Shown one piece after another: positions 34,801 through 44,580 of a stretch of 64,000 nucleotides of DNA. The stretch covers positions 1,488,001-1,552,000 of the forward strand of contig OZ017748.1 of NCBI GenBank assembly GCA_963969365.1, written 5' to 3'. Below the pieces are notes generated by a model, which searched no databases, was not told where the DNA came from, and saw only the letters and a program-made list of their open reading frames with translations. Origin of the DNA: Asterochloris sp. CNOR1. Its lineage: Eukaryota > Chlorophyta > Trebouxiophyceae > Trebouxiales > Trebouxiaceae. Made by a program: the position numbers and the translations under genes. Numbering within the stretch: the first letter of the stretch is position 1; the number at the start of each line of letters is the position of its first letter.

Positions 34801-36049
34801 GCAGGCCACCCCCCAGACTGGGTCCTCCAGCAGGGATGCAGGCCACTGCCGCAGCAGCAACTGGGGAGTGTCGGTGGCCACTGTGGACAGCTACCAGGCA
34901 AGCCTTGCGCCCTGCTGAGTGCTATTTGAGACAAGCAGGTTTGACAGCAAAGGGTTGTGGCTGGGAACTTTCTGCTTTAACTGGGGACTGGACAATGCAG
35001 TAGGTACCCACCCAGATTGGGTTGTCCAGCAGCAACGGAGGCCACCACAGTTGCAGCAATTGCGTAGCGATTGTGGCTGCTGTAGACAGCTGCCAAACAG
35101 GCCCTATGCCACGCTAAGAAGCCAAGTTGACACAACTTCATCTAGCTGCGGCTTCGGTGCGCAGGAGGGAGAGCTCACTGACCCCTGCTGAGTGGTGCTC
35201 CCTGTCAAGCTAGCCCAGAGTGACACCCTGGTCTGGCTAAGATTCCTGTGCGTTCAGAGTGGAGAGCTTGATGTCCCTGCTGAGCGGCGCCTGCCCTGCA
35301 CCCCGAACCAAACCCATACTGACATCCTTGCTGAGCCCTACCTGTCGGCCCCAAACAGCTCTTTGTATCTATCAATCCTGATACCATGCTCTGAATGGAT
35401 ATGCAGGGGCAAGAAAAGGATGTCATAATCTTGGCCACTTCAGGTGCGCAGAAAGAAGCAAGTCCCGAGCAATCTAACATGTATAAAGGCCTGCAAGGTT
35501 GCTCAAGCACCATTCACTACTGTGCCAAAGTCTCAGATGTACCCTCACATGTTAAGGCACTGGCCCGCTTGTCACCTGTCTTGCCTGACCACAGAGGCCT
35601 GCCTCACTGCTGTGATTGTGGAGAACATACCTCACCCGCACTACTTGTCACAGACCTCCATGCCAACGACTTGAGCCTGCCCATAATGCTGCGGCATGAC
35701 TGTGGAATGAGTGGAATATGCCTGCACTGCCACGGCACACCTTCGCTGCTGCCTGTTGTGGCTGAAGCGACGCCTGCAGCTTGCAAACAGAGCTGCATAT
35801 GGCACTCATAGTGTTTCCTGACAGCCCTCAATGCTGCCTGCAGTGACAAGGACTGGCGGCATGGGTTTTGCTGGCGACAAACACCGTCTGAACGTTGCTC
35901 TGACTCGCGCAAAACGCCACCTGCTCCTGATCGGCTCCATGCCAGTGCTTCAATCCGGGTCAGAGGCCTTCAAGCTGCTGCTCGCCAAATGCCGCAGCCT
36001 GCCTGGCGGCTACAGGCAAGCCCTCCTGCTTTGCTTTTTCTGCCCTTGA
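25899..36049 (+). CDS. ZGRF1: ZGRF1-like superfamily 1 helicase
   Basis: ZGRF1 is a 5'-3' DNA helicase in recombination and fork repair. Exon 1 (25899-26646) starts with its DUF2439/Mte1 domain (ALYTKHLVQKRKVWLEG ... LTVFEGWLVNVE). Exon 2 (26825-28025) is a disordered Ala/Gln/Ser region ending EYKAALQASLVEELNLR, continued by LLEIAKVFHDATAKQ at 28,832. Near 29,850 is the family block NDLWVIGSTRELQ ... SCWHGPNKEGR. Helicase motifs in order: Walker A GPFGSGKSSLL (30,757), LLAAHTNVAVDR (31,176), motif II LDECSQM (32,560), AAGDPCQLPPV (32,918), LLRRQYR/CHPLLSAVPNQMYYG (33,090 and 33,892), VATVDSYQ/GQEKDVIILAT (34,874 and 35,407) and LNVALTRAKRHLLLIG (35,888). The last exon is 35844-36049. No GRF zinc finger is visible. 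Exons between 29,220 and 30,300 are unresolved. At least two introns have GC donors. Confidence 0.85.
28066..28615 (+). repeat. Array of about seven echoes of ZGRF1 exon 2 end
   Basis: The exon end at 27,983-28,030 (gcagcgctgcaggcaagcct...cttag/gtgag) recurs in decaying form at about 28,066-28,103, 28,180-28,222, 28,275-28,330, 28,401-28,430, 28,462-28,480, 28,490-28,530 and 28,568-28,610. The first three still read LQASLMEELSLR, LQASLIEELDPR and TQASIVKELDHR. Copies two and three keep an AG/GT donor; the first does not. A related copy at 28,903-28,940 lies at the end of the next exon. Confidence 0.85.
30064..30118 (+). repeat. Echo of the ZGRF1 HGPNKEGR exon end
   Basis: The segment 29,934-29,988 (gctggcatgggcccaacaag, then gagggcaggtg, then cttgctgct) recurs about 130 bases on as gcctgcatgggcgcaacatg, gagggcaggtgatgcc and cttgctgct. 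Both copies hold an AG/GT donor candidate. Confidence 0.8.
31978..32020 (+). repeat. Echo of a ZGRF1 exon start
   Basis: The acceptor and exon start at 32,134-32,175 (ctgcagggtgcagagcggaa) has an upstream copy at 31,978 (cctgcagggtgcagagcaga), about 156 bases away. Both keep the acceptor AG. Confidence 0.8.
33600..33815 (+). repeat. Three echoes of the ZGRF1 CHPLLSAVPNQM exon start
   Basis: The exon start at 33,892-33,930 contains ctgctcagcgctgtgccgaa followed by ccagatgta. Diverged copies occur near 33,629 (ctgctcagagcactgcccag), 33,724 (ctgctcagcgcagtgcctag, then tcagatgt) and 33,796 (ctgctaagcgcagttcc). Confidence 0.8.
34263..34410 (+). repeat. Two echoes of the ZGRF1 ICFFRAQ exon end
   Basis: The exon end and donor at 34,142-34,170 (atctgctttttcagggccca/ggtgacctg) recurs at 34,263-34,290 (catcttcagggcctacgtga) and 34,381-34,410 (catctgcttttcagggcctg, then ggtgacctgc). 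The last copy keeps a consensus-like donor. Confidence 0.85.
35060..35105 (+). repeat. Echo of the ZGRF1 VATVDSYQ exon end
   Basis: The exon end at 34,870-34,910 (gtcggtggccactgtggaca, gctaccaggcaagcc) is copied about 190 bases on as gtagcgattgtggctgctgt, agacagctgccaaacaggcc. Confidence 0.7.
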
Positions 36050-36410
36050 AAACAGCCAACTCTGCAGCTTCAGCAACTCGCTGGAAGTACCTCCCTGAGC
36101 CACCTGCCTGCTTGCACTGAGCCATAGGCCCTCTCTACTCCCTCACGTGTCATCAAAAGCTCAGCCTACATGCAGGCCTGACGGCAAGCTGCTCTGCCAC
36201 ATCTCAGAAGCTGACCATGCCGCCCACCAGCAGGATAGTGTGATTGACCAGGAAGTACCAATACTGTGACGCACACAGTGGATGCAGTCTGTCTGCTTCA
36301 GCTCAAGCGTCTAGTTCCTGTGCAAGACCAGCCTTCCATGTGGCATGTCAAGACAGGACAGGAACTTTCTGATCGCTGTTATTTTGCCTCCTTGAGCTGA
36401 TGAGTGGTCT
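36050..36410. other. Intergenic, tail-to-tail
   Basis: The stretch between the helicase stop and the methyltransferase stop holds no coding region or structured element that I can see. It must contain both 3' ends. Confidence 0.5.
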
Positions 36411-37182
36411 TCAGACTGCAGCTGGCACGTGGTAAAGATACAGCCTTGAGTAAGCAGATGTATCCAGCTTCCCAGGCTGCCCAGAAGTCACTGGGATTGT
36501 GCTGACGTGATGCTGGTCCCACCATGCTGAAAGCCTGCAGACAAGCAAGAGGTTGGGGCAATGGCCTTGGACAGGCAGCCAGCGAAATCTTCACCTGAAC
36601 ATATATGTGACCACCCTGGTGCCAGGCTGCAGGTCAGCCTGTAGCTTGTCTGAGAGCTGCTGCATTGCTTTTGGCAGCAGGTAGAGGTACACAATGGTTG
36701 CAGAGCCCAAGTTCATCCCCAGCGCATCGCACTGCTTGATTGTGATCAGGGCTTCCAGCCCTTCTGCAGACCCAAAGCTTCAGGATACAGCAAAGTCACT
36801 GTGGCAGTACTTCATCGCTGGCTGCTCAGTGTGCCCACCTGCTTGTACCAAGCGCTTTGCCTTGGCAGCTGCAGCCACATCTAGCTCAATGCCGATGCCC
36901 TTGGCCCCACACTGCTTTGCTGCGCCAATGAGGAACCTGCCTACAGTGCACAGGGAGGGGCTTGATTGTGCAGTGCCAGGAGGACCAAAGCAGCCCTCAG
37001 AAGCTCACCATCATTGCACCCCACGTCGATCAAAGTGTCAGAGCTGGTCACTTCGGCCAGCTTCAGGAAAGCCTCCACCACATACTGCAGCACACAATAG
37101 CATTCGGATCTTGACATCTGGGCATTGCTTGTGTTGCCAGCCTTCTTACCTGTGGGGAGGCTGAGATGGGGCCAAGAGACAT
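36411..37182 (-). CDS. SAM-dependent methyltransferase, small class I
   Basis: Five exons join in frame: 37182-37150, 37084-37009, 36940-36839, 36763-36595 and 36534-36411, giving 167 aa. The class I fold is clear: YVVEAFLKLAEV, motif I as TLIDVGCNDGRFLIGAA, the acidic end of strand beta 2 in GIGIELD, a GMNLGSATIVYLYLLP strand, and LQPGTRVVTYMFR before the last strands (SRLYLYHVPA). This order and the short length match the FAM173-like/bacterial-type group, whose eukaryotic members methylate lysines on mitochondrial proteins such as the ATP synthase c-subunit or ANT. The substrate here is unknown. The glycine of motif I that is usually third (GxGxG) is Asn/Asp here (GCNDG), as is common in this group. 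The N-terminus is too short for an obvious targeting peptide. The gene is head-to-head with Psb28. Confidence 0.8.
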
Positions 37183-37401
37183 GCATGCAGCCTGGTCAGT
37201 GAACCAGACATCTCTGGTCAACTATTCCACTTACTTTCTATCTAACCTACTTCAGATCTGGGCCTCAGAAAGCAGCCCTTCCCCATAGCACAATGAACCA
37301 GGTACTAGCATCCACTCATCACTCTCCACTATGCATGCGTCTTTCAGCGCCACAAGCAAATAGAGCTGGGTTCAGACCCAACGCAACCAGAGGCAAGTGG
37401 C
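37183..37401. promoter_or_regulatory. Divergent promoter, methyltransferase / Psb28
   Basis: About 219 AT-richer bases lie between the two divergent start codons. No clear TATA box is seen. It probably serves both genes. Confidence 0.4.
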
Positions 37402-38652
37402 ATGGCTGCTCATGGTCGCACAGCACCCTGCCTGTGCGACCTTGACCAGTTCACATGTGCAGGGGGCCTCTTCACAGCTGGGCGGCAGCACCTGCAATTG
37501 CAGAAGCGCTGCACTCTCATCTGTGAGGCTGCCTCATTGCAATTTGTGAAAGGAGTGGAGGAGCCCAGTGTCCCTGACGTGAAGCTTACGCGCAGCAAAG
37601 ATGGTTCCTCTGGCACGGCCACCTTTGTCTTCGACCAGCCATCCATTTTTGAGGCCTCCTCAGAGCTAGGGGACATCACAGGTGGGCTTCTTATCGCCCT
37701 GTTGCTCAGACGGCTCTGATGGACCATCTCCTCGTGCTGGCAATTCATGTGCGCAAGCTGGTGAGGGAGCCGGCAGCATGTGGTTTGGCAGCACGCAGCG
37801 GCATTGTAGTCTTCCTGCCGCACACCTACCATGGTCTTGCTCATGCTGGATGCTTATCGACCCAGGTTGAAGGGCTGCAGTAACCAACCAGCACATGCTG
37901 AGGCTGCATATGATGCCCTCCTTGGCTCCTGGCTACAGATCTGCAGATGCTGGCGGGGAGAGCAGGGGCCACATGCACTTTCTTTGCTGCCTTGCAGCGT
38001 CTGTACACGCGAATGTGAGAGCAGGAGTGCATGTTTTACCTTGCTTGCTGTCTTGCAAAGCTGACAGACAAGCCTCAAGCAGTCTCACAATTTGCCTGCA
38101 GGCATCACAAGCTGAACAATGATAACAATTCAAACAGTGCTGTCAAGGCTTCGCTGGCCTGCAGGGGTGAATGGGAACTCTGAGAGGCTTCTGCCAGGCT
38201 GCGGGTTGCGCACGGCCTGAAGGCTGCTCAGCAGCAGCACCATTGGGCCCAATCTAGTGGCCAGCCAGAGCTTTGCACCAGGCAGCCACATGCCCAAGTG
38301 GAGTTGTGGCCCACAACGAGGGTCAGCAGCTTCCTCCTGGCCCGGCCCTTCCAAACTTGACTAAAGACGCACTACATGCTGCATGGCTAGTAACATGCCA
38401 GATGGTGAGAGTTGAATACAAAGGGGTCAGATGCTGACAGACAGCCATGACATGCTGTTTGCAGGGCTGTACATGCTGGATGATGAGGGCGAGATTGCCA
38501 CTGTAGATGTGGCTGCCAAGTTTGTGAATGGCAAGCCAGACAGGATAGAGGCTCGCCATGTGATGCGAAGCGCCTTTGAGTGGGACAGATTCATGCGCTT
38601 CATGGAGCGGTATGCAGAGGGCAAGGAGCTGGGCTTCAAGAAGGTGGGCTAA
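37402..38652 (+). CDS. PSB28: Photosystem II assembly protein Psb28
   Basis: Psb28 binds assembly intermediates of photosystem II on the stromal side of thylakoids. Two exons, 37402-37681 and 38465-38652, join in frame to give 155 aa. The family signature is strong: [31 protein letters not shown], then [32 protein letters not shown] and [20 protein letters not shown]. The first 45 residues ([12 protein letters not shown]...) are a plausible chloroplast transit peptide with few acidic residues. The intron (783 bases) falls inside the conserved ITG-LYM block. Just past the stop there is a diverged copy of the coding end. Confidence 0.94.
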
Positions 38653-38693
38653 CATTACCAGTGAATATTTGCCTGCTTGTGCATGATGTTCAG

Positions 38694-38745
38694 AAAGAGG
38701 TCTGCCGTGGGGAGGAGCTGGGCTACAAGCAGGTGGGCTGGCATC
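38694..38745 (+). repeat. Echo of the Psb28 coding end in its 3' flank
   Basis: The last codons of Psb28 (38,612-38,652: gagggcaaggagctgggctt, caagaaggtgggct) recur about 100 bases downstream as ggggaggagctgggctacaa, gcaggtgggctgg. A fainter third copy may lie near 38,815 (gaagggaagggagctaggct). Confidence 0.7.
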
Positions 38746-39173
38746 TCGCCTAGGTACATTTGGTTATTGTAGTGAAGTGGCTTTGCCTGCTCGTCTGTTC
38801 AGACAGGACATGAAGGGAAGGGAGCTAGGCTCCATTAGGTGTGCCGACCCCATTAGACTGCTTGCCTGCTTGGGGTGATGGCTTGCCACCTGCAGATCAT
38901 CTGCCGTTTGTCTCAGAGCATCAGCCTGCCACCTTCCAATCTGGTCCCTCACCTTGGGTACTTGTTGCTTGCTTCATGCCCCAGCGAGGGCCGAGCAGTC
39001 CATCGTTTCTGCAGAGCTGAGGGTGGCACCCTCCTTTACATTGAGCGCAGCATTTGAAGTGAGCAGGGTGGGCCTGAGGAGCTTTTCATCAAAGTTTCAG
39101 ACCTGTGACAGTGAGTGCTTCTCTTTTCTAGTGAACCAAACCATACACAAACACTACAAAACCAAACAGCCAT
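38746..39173. other. Intergenic, tail-to-tail
   Basis: Apart from the possible third Psb28 echo near 38,815, I see no gene here. It lies between the convergent ends of Psb28 and the Rab GAP gene. Confidence 0.45.
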
Positions 39174-42100
39174 TCAGAATCTGGAAAATGAGCTGGCTAG
39201 TGCAGAGTGAAAGTTGAACTGTCTGCTTGCCACTGCCACTGCCAGCGCAGCGCCACCCACCACTACAAATGAAGCAAGACTGGCTGCGCGCACAAGCTGT
39301 TCAGCTGAAGTCTTTGGGGCCCAGTGCTGGAGCAGCCTTGGCAGGAGATCCCTTGACAGAAGGCCTGCGGCATATTTGAGAAGCTGACAACAGACTTGAG
39401 AAGCCAGTTCAGCAAATAGGTTACCAGCTGCTTTGTGCCCCACAAAAGTGGTCTTCCCAGCAGTTCAAAGGTGCGGCTACCAGGACTGACTGCTAGGCAG
39501 GTCTGTGAGTCACTGAACAACACCGGGTAGGCTGGTAAGTGCCCCCCACCTGGCTTGACAGGTTGCTGGGGCAAGCCAAACATGTGCTTGCTGGGCATGT
39601 GGGCAGAGCAGCTGACAGGTTCAAGGGACCCACCGGGCCTGACTGGCTCCTGGGGAACAACCCAAGCATTGTCCACAATCTCAGCTCTGACCGAAGTAGA
39701 GCTGCAGGCACAGCGTGAGTCCATAAGACATGGTTTTGACAGCTGCACGTCCTCATCTGTTACAGACGACTAATGCTTTAGGCACAGCAGTGGTGTCCAG
39801 GTGAAGCCAAGGGTTCTCATTGCGGCGTCTGCCGTCAGCCAGGACCTGACTGGCGTCTGCAGGAGCAGGGAGCCCAGCCATGCCCCCCAAGGTCGGCCCC
39901 TCACTGGGCTGTGCAACCGCTCTGCCAGTCCCTGAAATGCTGGGTGCACAGGATTGCTGCAGGGCAGTAGGCCGCAGCCAGGTTCACCTGCAGGCTGCCA
40001 CCTTCCCCGGCAGGAGCACCCATGCTGCACACACCAGCAGGGCCAGGGCAGACTTTGCTTGCAGCAGCAGGGGCCTCACCAGCGCATTTGGTTGCCTTTG
40101 ACCAGCTTTGCAGGGTGGTGCCTGCTGTACAGCTTGACGGCTTCCTGAGCCAGATCGTCAACACCCAGATGGCCCAGCACATCCAGGTTGCTCAGCAGTC
40201 TGTGCATCTCAGAGGGATCGGGCTCCAGCGCCAGAATTGTGTCTCTGGCACCCTGCAGGGGCATGTAACATTACAAGGGCCAGGATGTCAGGCGGTGTGT
40301 CATGCAGATGATGGCGGCAAGTACGCGAGCTAGATGCAGTGCTTCAGCAACAGTGTGGCATCTCTGGCAGTGGGGCTGTGATGCAACTGGCGCGTCATGT
40401 GGTGTGCGCGGTGCTGTACCAAGCCTGAAGTCAGTGCTTCAACCAGAATAGGTGCCTAAGGCGGCCTGCATGGCCCAACATATCCGGGTTATCAGCAGTC
40501 TGTGCATCTTGAGAGCAGTCAGTCTTAGCGCCCGTGGGGTGCCTTCTGCAGCCTACATGGGCACACAGCAGCCAGGGTTGCAGGAGTGGCAGAGGGTGCT
40601 GGTGCACACCTTGCCGCCATGCTTGAGCGCAAGCAGAACTATCTGGCCCAGCTCAAATGCAGCAGTGGCTGGTACAAAAGACAGGTATTCTTCATGCTCC
40701 CCACCATGGCTTGAGCTGCCACCTGAGCTGTCACGCAGGGCAACATCAGGGGATGCACAGCATAGATTGCTGATGATCATACGATGCAGCTGCTCAGCAA
40801 CACCCTGGACCTCAACCTGACGACCTGCACGGCTGAGGACAGCGGCCTGAGGCAGCAGGATGTGCTGCGCAGCTTGAGGAGACAAGTAGAACCTACGCAG
40901 AAACATTTCAGAGCTCACCATCATGACCTGGGCCACCACGTAGAGCGCCATGAGGGGATGTGACGCCATGAACAGGTCAAACAGGCGACTGATCTGGTCC
41001 AGCTGTTGTACATTGTGGGAAAACCAGGTGATAAACCAGCCCAGGGCAAAGTAAGGCGGCATCTCAGCGGCCTCTATGTGGTCGTGCAGCTCTGGGTCAG
41101 CCTGCAGGCAGTCACTGGAGCCTGAGAGCTGGGGCCGCTTGACACAGAGTCATGTGCAGGCAGCGTAGCCCAAGAGGGTGCTGACTCGTGCACAACAATC
41201 AGAAGCAGCAGGATGCTGCTCAGGCAGCATTCCAAGGCAAGCAGCCCTTTGAGTGGGGGCAGGTTGGAGACCCACAACTAGCGCGCCTGCTGCAGTAGGG
41301 GCATCAGCAGCTGCAGCAGCTCCAGAACGGGGTCCAGGGTGGGCCTGCACCGCAGAGGCAATGCTGACAGGACTGCAGCTGAGCCAGTCGGGGCCATCGG
41401 CTGAGCAGCGGCCCCAAGCCATGCACGACAGCGGCCAAACATGCATGTATGCATTGATGCTCAGCCGGTCGGCTTGGTCCAGTTGAGCCAGCCGGCGGGC
41501 ATCTTACCAGAAGCCTGGCATAACCATGCATGCTCATTACATGTTCCTCACGGCGGGTCCCCAATCTGTAGCAGGTACCTTCTGGCATGAGGTGAGTAAC
41601 TGCCCCTTTCCCCCACCCAGTCCTCCTCATCGGGTGCAGACATGCAGCAGAGTGCTGACGGCAGTGGCAGGCACGCAGTGCACCCCTGCCCATGGCGGAG
41701 GCGGGCATACTCCTGCATGCAGTCCCAAAGCTGGCTCCCCTGCAATGCAGCTCACAGCACTTGCTTGCCGCACCCTGAATCTCAAGCCCAAACCCCACCT
41801 TGTGCAGTCCCGCAGCTGGTTTCCCACCAGGTGGCACAGCACCTGGAAGGCCAGCCCCTCCCCCAGCACCAGCAGCAGCACTGAGGCCACGTCGTGCAGG
41901 CCTTGGTAGTAGTACACCTGCAGGCTGTGGGCGCTGACGGCCGCATTCAAAATGCGGCGCAGCTGCACGCGCTTGGCGTTTCTGTCAGTGTCTGACCAGC
42001 CTGCGCGCAGAGTAGGGGCAGCCCTTCAGCTCTTGCAGCTGTGGAGCAATGCTGATTGAGGCACCCAGAGCAGCTTCTGCTGGGGTGCAGTCTGGCTCAG

Positions 42101-43605
42101 GCAGACAGATCTCTGCCTCTCTGGAGTTCATGCATGCAAAGTGTACGATCATCGGACTCATGAGTGATCACAATGCAGCCCCAACCAGCTGTCCACAGCA
42201 GCCTGCCCTGGTTGAGGGGCAGGCCCCACCTGGCACACACCACACCCACTGCCAGCATCAGGCAGCCACCCCTCCACCTAAGGAGAGAGGCCACAGATGG
42301 CGCTATGGCTTGCTGCCAAATGCAGGCAGCAACCTCATCACCGTGGCTGCTCAGGAAGCAGGGCATGAGAGAGCCTGCCTTGTACTTTTGAGAGGGACCA
42401 CAGGCAGCATCATGGCGTGCTGCCAGACTCAGGCAGCCACCCCACCCTCAGTGGCTGCACCGGAACCGGTGCTAAAGAGCCTGAGGTGAGGACTCACAAC
42501 AACCTTTGTGTTGACAGGCCATGCTTGTGATTGGGCTGCGGCTGGCATCACAGTGAGCGCTCCTGCTTGCTGCCAGCAGAACGGCAACCCCACTGCATTG
42601 GCATGCTCAAGCCAGGGCATCCCGGTGCTTTCCCTGTACCTGAGGGGAGCGCCGACCAGGAGCGCCACTGCCATGCTTTGGCAGCAACTTCATCGGAGTG
42701 ATATCTGAGAATTGAGGGCCTCACAGTCAGCGCGCAGGAGGCAGGGATTGGGGACCATCTAGCACCATGGTGTTGACCCGCTGGGCTATGACCCATCAAA
42801 CGCCTCACCTCCACCACACATGGCCAGGTGGTTGCAGCCCCAGCCTTCCCCTGGCTTGCCACCCAGCCAGTACCACTTTTGGGACCACCTGGCCCATCAA
42901 GCGGCGCTCCCTGGTACCTGAAGTGAGGGCCCACAGAGAGCGCTCCACATCCACTGCCACCACCGCCTGGTCCCTGTGCTGATGCTCCTCGTCCAGAATG
43001 TCTAGGCTGGCATCCTCCTGCAATACCCTCAAGCCCAGTAGTGCGGGCCACGCCCTCCTCCGCACCTGCAGATGTGTGTCCGGTCAGGGGCTGGCCATAT
43101 CTGCATCTGGTTGGGGTTGTGGCCCTCTAGGCCCAGCAAGGCAGGCCTCGGCATATGTGCAGTATGTTGAACTGGCCAGGTGTCAGTGATGTCCAGGTGG
43201 GCCTCACAGTTTGAGCTGGCCAGTGTGCAGCCAACATGAGCTTATCTTTGACACTAGCCAAAACACACAGTGAGGTGGCCAGCCTGAAGCAGATGTGCAG
43301 GTGTGTGACAGACTGAGCTGGCCTGGGTGCTGCCTCATGACTGACACCCACTGCTTGGTGCTCACCGTGTTGTCTGCCAGGCCGCGTACTGATGCCACCT
43401 GCCTGAGCCTGTGCAGGTCCACCTGGAAGCCCAGCAAATTGTCTGTGTGAGTCCAATCATCATGCGTTTGCACAGATCATTCAATCAGACAGACCTGATC
43501 TGCCCCCAGGATTTCACCAATTATGCGGACTGTCTCAAGCCTGTGCTTCCTGTCAGACTGCTGCTTCTTTTGCTGCTGCCTGTTCCTCCGGTGCTTTGCT
43601 GCCAT
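39174..43605 (-). CDS. TBC1D20: TBC1D20/Gyp8-like Rab GTPase-activating protein
   Basis: This ER-anchored TBC protein should inactivate Rab1-type GTPases. Phased exons: 43605-43495, 43422-43366, 43065-42918, 42000-41799, 41344-41290, then one starting at 41,101. The N-terminus is basic (MAAKHRRNRQQQKKQQ). The TBC domain begins RRRAWPALLGL. It has the arginine-finger motif as VDVERS and the glutamine finger as YYQGLHDVASVLLLVLGE. It continues LRDCTRPTLDPVLELLQLLM, PELHDHIEAAEMPPYFALGW and FITWFSHNV ... FMASHPLMALYV, all in TBC1D20 order. A later exon (near 40,260-40,090) reads SEMHRLLSNLDVLGHLGV. The C-terminus has one membrane segment (SLASFVVVGGAALAVAVAS) before the stop at 39,174, as in the family's tail anchor. 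The 41,290 exon ends at a GC donor. Exons between 40,950 and 39,440 are uncertain. Confidence 0.84.
40462..40553 (-). repeat. Echo of a TBC1D20-like exon, upstream side
   Basis: The exon part at 40,168-40,262 and this segment about 300 bases away match over roughly 90 bases: tggccca-ca-atcc-ggtt, then the exact block cagcagtctgtgcatct, then gag-gatc/cagt...ctgcag. In the direction of transcription this copy lies upstream of the real exon and carries its own acceptor-like ctgcag. Confidence 0.85.
42466..42745 (-). repeat. Echoes of the TBC1D20-like exon 3 end
   Basis: The exon 3 donor region at 42,900-42,950 (tccctggtacctgaagtgag, ggcccacagagagcgctcc on the plus strand) has partial copies near 42,632 (tccctgtacctgaggggagc), 42,718 (gagggcctcacagtcagcgc), 42,547 (ggcatcacagtgagcgctcc) and 42,480 (cctgaggtgaggactcac). 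Confidence 0.6.
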
Positions 43606-44206
43606 GCAGGCAGCTTCTATTAGCACTCTCCAAACGCCTCTGCCCAAACCCCTATTGCCGTCAGCAGGTTTGCAGTGGGGCTGGACTCACAGCATGTCCA
43701 AGACAGATGGCTGCAGCGCCCCATCTTGGATCTGAGAAGTTAGGTTTGACCAGATTGCAGCTTCGGGCGCCGCATTGTTGCATAAGGGAGAGGGACACAG
43801 CGTTACGAGAGCTGCCATTTGCCAGGCAAGATCAGACTTGACCTCAATTCACACTTGCCACTGACTAGTCAGCTCAGCAGCACCAGTACAAGCTCAAGCA
43901 TGTGTTGCATGGGAGCTGAGCTGCTTATTTGTGGGGCTGCTGGCCTCGTTGGATACTCCTCTTGTGCAAAGTGAGCACCAGCTGCAGAGTCTGCACTTCA
44001 GCCTTGCCTGCTGTTGCTTGATGTGCTGCATTTGCACTGGATGCATCTCTCGGTGCCACGCCTCAATAGCACTGCACCCTGAGCCTGCACCCATGCAACA
44101 GTACCTCTGCCAAGCTTGTTGTCAGCACCAGAAGCAGCTTACCCAATGACAGTGCTCCGCCTGGACCGTCATCAAGATTGCTGCCCTGCCTGTAGGTGCC
44201 GCAGAA
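43606..44206. other. Spacer upstream of the small basic protein
   Basis: This region runs from the Rab GAP start to the first exon of the small protein. It must hold the Rab GAP promoter and possibly 5' exons of the small protein. I see no convincing coding exon. Confidence 0.35.
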
Positions 44207-44580
44207 TGAAGGCCCTCAAGCGCTTGACCAAGGGCGGGGATGAGAAGGTTACCACCAAAAGGCAACAATCAAAGGAAAAGCCGCAGCTTACAGACAGCGA
44301 TTTGGCGGTGAGTTGCATGCATGGTACAGTATTTGGCACAGCAAATGGTGACAAACCTGATCCTGTTGTTTGCTACATTGCTGGCTTTCAGCGGAGCCAG
44401 GTGCGCAGCTGAGACTGCGCCTTTCCTGTTGGGTTGCAGTGGCAGAAGTGGGCGAAGCAGGAAGAGAAGTTGCAGAACCAGAGGGCGCAGGGCTATGTCC
44501 CCCAGTCTAGTACCAGTGAAGGTGGTGGTGCCCAGAAGTTCATGGCCAAAATGAACCCCTTCTCCAAGAAGGGCAGCTAG
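44207..44580 (+). CDS. Small basic protein, unrecognised
   Basis: Two exons, 44207-44307 and 44440-44580, give about 80 residues in one phase: MKALKRLTKGGDEK ... TDSDLA then WQKWAKQEEKLQNQRAQGYV and a C-terminus NPFSKKGS. The second exon reads as a charged helix with two tryptophans, and the codon pattern and splice sites look real. An acceptor-like ccgcag lies just before the ATG, so further 5' exons are possible. I do not recognise the family. Confidence 0.5.
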
